Of a stretch of DNA of 5,509 bases, positions 5,167 to 5,509 are shown piece after piece. Position 1 is the first letter of the stretch. The number at the start of each line of letters is the position of its first letter. Source of the DNA: Actinomycetes bacterium. Lineage in GTDB: Bacteria > Actinomycetota > Acidimicrobiia > Acidimicrobiales > Microtrichaceae. The translations under genes and the position numbers were made by a program. The stretch spans positions 1 through 5,509 of the forward strand of contig JAEVZA010000349.1 of assembly GCA_023392475.1 (NCBI GenBank), given 5' to 3'. The notes beneath the pieces are model-generated. The model was not told where the DNA came from. It saw only the letters and a program-made list of their open reading frames with translations, and did not search any database.

Positions 5167-5509
5167 GTGTCAGCGCTGGATGCCCTCTTCTGGGTGACGT
5201 GCCTGGTCCTCGTCGTCGCCGGCGTGTCCAAGGCCTCCGACCCGTCCGACACCGGCGCCACCCTCGGTGCGCTCGGCCTGCCGGGCGGCGCGGCCGCCGC
5301 CCGTGCGGTCGGCGTGGTCGAGGTGCTCCTCGGCCTCGGCGGCCTCGTCGTCGGCGGACCCTGGTTCGCCGCCGGCGTCGCCCTCGCGTACCTGGCGTTC
5401 GCGGTCGTCGTCGCGGTGGCGCGCCGGCGCGACCTGCCGCCCTGCGGGTGCTTCGGCGCCGCGTCGGCGCCGCCGCGCTGGGTGCACGTCGCGGTGCACG
5501 GGCCGTCGG
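5167..5509 (+). CDS. MauE/DoxX-like integral membrane protein, N-terminal part (runs off right edge)
   Basis: An open frame from GTG 5167 to the window end gives 114 residues. Hydrophobic segments lie at about 5-21, 42-63 and 66-86. The motif PPCGCFG (91-97) follows the third one directly, after the basic ARRRD turn. That CGCFG after a paired-helix bundle is typical of the MauE-like family (PF07291), four-helix membrane proteins related to DoxX and to the DsbD transmembrane part. MauE itself is needed for methylamine dehydrogenase maturation, but most actinobacterial members have no mau genes nearby and are thought to act in thiol/disulfide chemistry. AGVSKASDP (18-26) after helix 1 also fits. 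GTG 5161 is in frame, but 5167 is better spaced from the -10. The fourth helix would lie beyond the window. The gene diverges from the sigma operon. Confidence 0.8.
   Translation, partial: MSALDALFWVTCLVLVVAGVSKASDPSDTGATLGALGLPGGAAAARAVGVVEVLLGLGGLVVGGPWFAAGVALAYLAFAVVVAVARRRDLPPCGCFGAASAPPRWVHVAVHGPS

Overview
The window is about 70% GC, uses many GTG starts, and its genes have C or G at nearly every third codon position. This points to a high-GC Actinomycetota. Gene content and leaderless-type starts would fit an acidimicrobial lineage, but that placement is inference. No rRNA, tRNA, CRISPR array or insertion sequence is visible.

Layout, left to right. (a) 1-180, minus: the 5' end of an unrecognised gene running off the left edge. 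(b) 181-332: a divergent promoter gap holding a 54-bp palindrome. (c) 333-1094 and 1091-2521, plus: a nitroreductase-fold flavoprotein and an amidase-signature hydrolase, joined by a 4-bp GTGA stop/start overlap, so probably one operon. (d) 2522-2624: a gap with a second copy of the same palindrome. (e) 2625-3716, plus: a GT4-type glycosyltransferase with a probable leaderless start. (f) 3717-4433 and 4430-4945, minus: an ECF (SigE-like) sigma factor followed, again through a GTGA overlap, by a single-pass membrane protein with an exported domain. Their last stop abuts the glycosyltransferase stop with no spacer. (g) 4946-5166: a divergent gap with a 15-bp direct repeat over the sigma promoter, a perfect 23-bp inverted repeat and a G-rich tract. 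(h) 5167 to the right edge, plus: the N-terminal part of a MauE/DoxX-like membrane protein.

How the genes may work together: the nitroreductase and amidase are co-translated and probably act in one small-molecule conversion of unknown substrate. The sigma factor and membrane protein look like a signal-transduction pair in which the membrane protein senses or restrains. The MauE-like protein, read divergently, could belong to a thiol-redox function.

The protein families are ordinary. The least explained structure is non-coding: each of the three intergenic gaps carries one long palindrome of 51-54 bp. Two are clear relatives in the same orientation. The third shares only its ends and length. 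I see no convincing new multi-gene system.
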